64,000 bases of DNA from BOG-908 sp963850605 (lineage in GTDB: Bacteria; Pseudomonadota; Alphaproteobacteria; Acetobacterales; Acetobacteraceae). Below are positions 63,094-64,000 of this stretch, piece by piece (position 1 is the first letter of the stretch; every line of letters begins with the position of its first letter). Location of the stretch: assembly GCA_963850605.1 (NCBI GenBank), contig CAWKLX010000008.1:62001-126000 (forward strand), written 5' to 3'. A program made the position numbers and the translations under genes. The notes beneath the pieces are model-generated. The model was not told the DNA's origin, made no database searches, and saw nothing but the letters and a program-made list of their open reading frames with translations.

Positions 63094-64000
63094 ATGAACG
63101 GCGACGAAAACTCGGGGTTCCTGCTCACCAGCCTCGGTGAAACGCTCCATCTCGACACCGCGGCACGCGGCCTGCGCCACGCCGCCTGTGCACCCGGCCA
63201 GCGTAACCTTGTTCTGCACATTTCGGGCGTTTCGGCCTGGCTGATCGTGATCGATCCGATGACGGGGGCCGCGCAACGCAGCGTGGTTCCGGCAAGCGAT
63301 GGCGGATTGTGCCTGGCGGGGTTGGACCGGCCTTCACCCTGGCGGTTGCGCGCCGCGGGCTGCTGGGTCGAAATGGTCTGCGACCGCGGCGGGCTGCGCG
63401 CTACCAAGGATGGCGGGATCGAGCTGACCGCGAAGTCCGAGGCGAGCCGGTTCTGCGTCGTGGGGCTTGGCGCCATGCGTTGCCTGGATTGTGCGAGCGC
63501 ATGAATGGATGCGCCAGGGCGGGCCGTCCCGCGCGGTGCAAGTGTCGCTGCACTTCGGCGACAAGCCGGTTCTGCTGCTGGACGGGTTGGAGATCGATCC
63601 GACAGGGCTTCCCGGTCCGTTTGTGACCGAGGAGGCCACGCCCCGGCAGATGAGCGTGATCGCGCCGGGTGGCCGCGTATTGCGCCTCGTTCTCTATAAC
63701 CCGGTCATCTGCTTCACCGTCTTCGGGCCGGACGAGTTCTACAAGGTTCTGGAAGTCGCGTTGGACGCGCTGCACCGGTTCGGGGCGTATGACGGCTCGC
63801 TCTGCATCGCAGCCGACTGGTCCGCCGAAGCCGTAGCCAAGCTGGTTCCCGGCATCTTCGCCGGAGGTTGGCGGCATGTGCGGATCACCGGCAATGACGG
63901 ACTGTTCGCACGATACGACCTGCCGGACTGGGCGCTGGAAGCGTATCAGCCCGTCGTCTATATGGACGCCGACGTGGTGGCCAATGCGCGGCTGAGGCCG
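63094..64000 (+). CDS. Glycosyltransferase-like protein, frame-broken and truncated at the window edge
   Basis: The first frame (MNGDENSGFLLTSLGETLHL) stops at 63504. The next frame reads EWMRQGGPSRAVQVSLHFGD, then a glycosyltransferase-like region (FGAYDGSLCIAADWSAEAVA) and a DxD site YMDADVVANARLRP at the edge. Removing one base at about 63473-63474 would join both through CVAWIVRAHEWMRQ, but this is a proposal. The family resembles GT8-like or other proteins of Acetobacteraceae. Its remainder is outside the window. Confidence 0.6.

Noticed and set aside
1..64000. CRISPR arrays, tRNA, rRNA or transposase genes
   Set aside because: No regularly spaced repeats, cloverleaf sequences or transposase motifs were seen by eye; weak tRNA-like folds cannot be excluded without a covariance search.

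Overview
The window is a piece of a G+C-rich alphaproteobacterial chromosome, and the best fit is the Acetobacteraceae or a close relative (inference). Supporting this are the conserved gene orders holB-metG-tatD-MBL, miaB-phoH-ybeY-corC and thrC-M16-pmbA, the many GTG/TTG starts and stop/start overlaps, and the gene content (PhrB, MntH/MntR, Acetobacteraceae-type porin and small basic proteins). No rRNA, tRNA, CRISPR array, integrase or transposase was seen.

Layout. 1-9.6 kb: housekeeping start (holB end, metG, tatD, MBL hydrolase), chromate transporter, double cold-shock protein, an ArsR/AHSA1/VOC operon, GFA protein, a broken quinoprotein, and a DUF4188/TetR divergent pair. 9.6-13.8 kb: a decayed accessory stretch with gene fragments, a partial amidase duplication and an AT-rich CBS-HEPN gene that looks acquired. 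13.8-22.6 kb: amidase, a large glycosyltransferase, mazG, mntH/mntR, a FemAB-like protein and an unknown conserved protein. 22.6-26.2 kb: TadE/TadG-like pair and a retropepsin-like protease. 26.2-30.5 kb: an envelope-type signalling cluster (LuxR-type regulator, HtrA protease, OmpR regulator, histidine kinase, small periplasmic protein). 30.7-38 kb: porin and a surface-polysaccharide group (beta-helix protein, acyltransferase, deacetylase, GT4). 38-42.5 kb: PhyH dioxygenase coupled to kynureninase, EAL protein, DUF697 GTPase. 42.7-47 kb: a light-driven operon, rhodopsin, lycopene cyclase, beta-carotene dioxygenase and an unexpected zinc-ribbon/PstS/OmpA fusion. 48-53 kb: corC, ybeY, phoH, miaB, plsC. 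53-56 kb: phosphatase, photolyase, PdeM. 56-64 kb: OmpA, metalloprotease, pterin dehydratase, small proteins, thrC, M16 protease, pmbA and a truncated glycosyltransferase.

Two things shape how the window should be read. First, about a dozen otherwise good genes are each broken by one extra base, nearly always in a short homopolymer, including essential holB. This points to insertion errors in the sequence more than to mass pseudogene formation, so those genes are annotated as frame-broken CDS. Second, a small palindromic element recurs just behind the stop codons of several genes and is probably a dispersed terminator-like repeat. The most interesting biology is the rhodopsin operon: the pump has Asp-Thr-Ala where proton pumps normally carry a carboxylate donor, and its operon makes retinal from lycopene and ends in a phosphate-binding-like OmpA protein.
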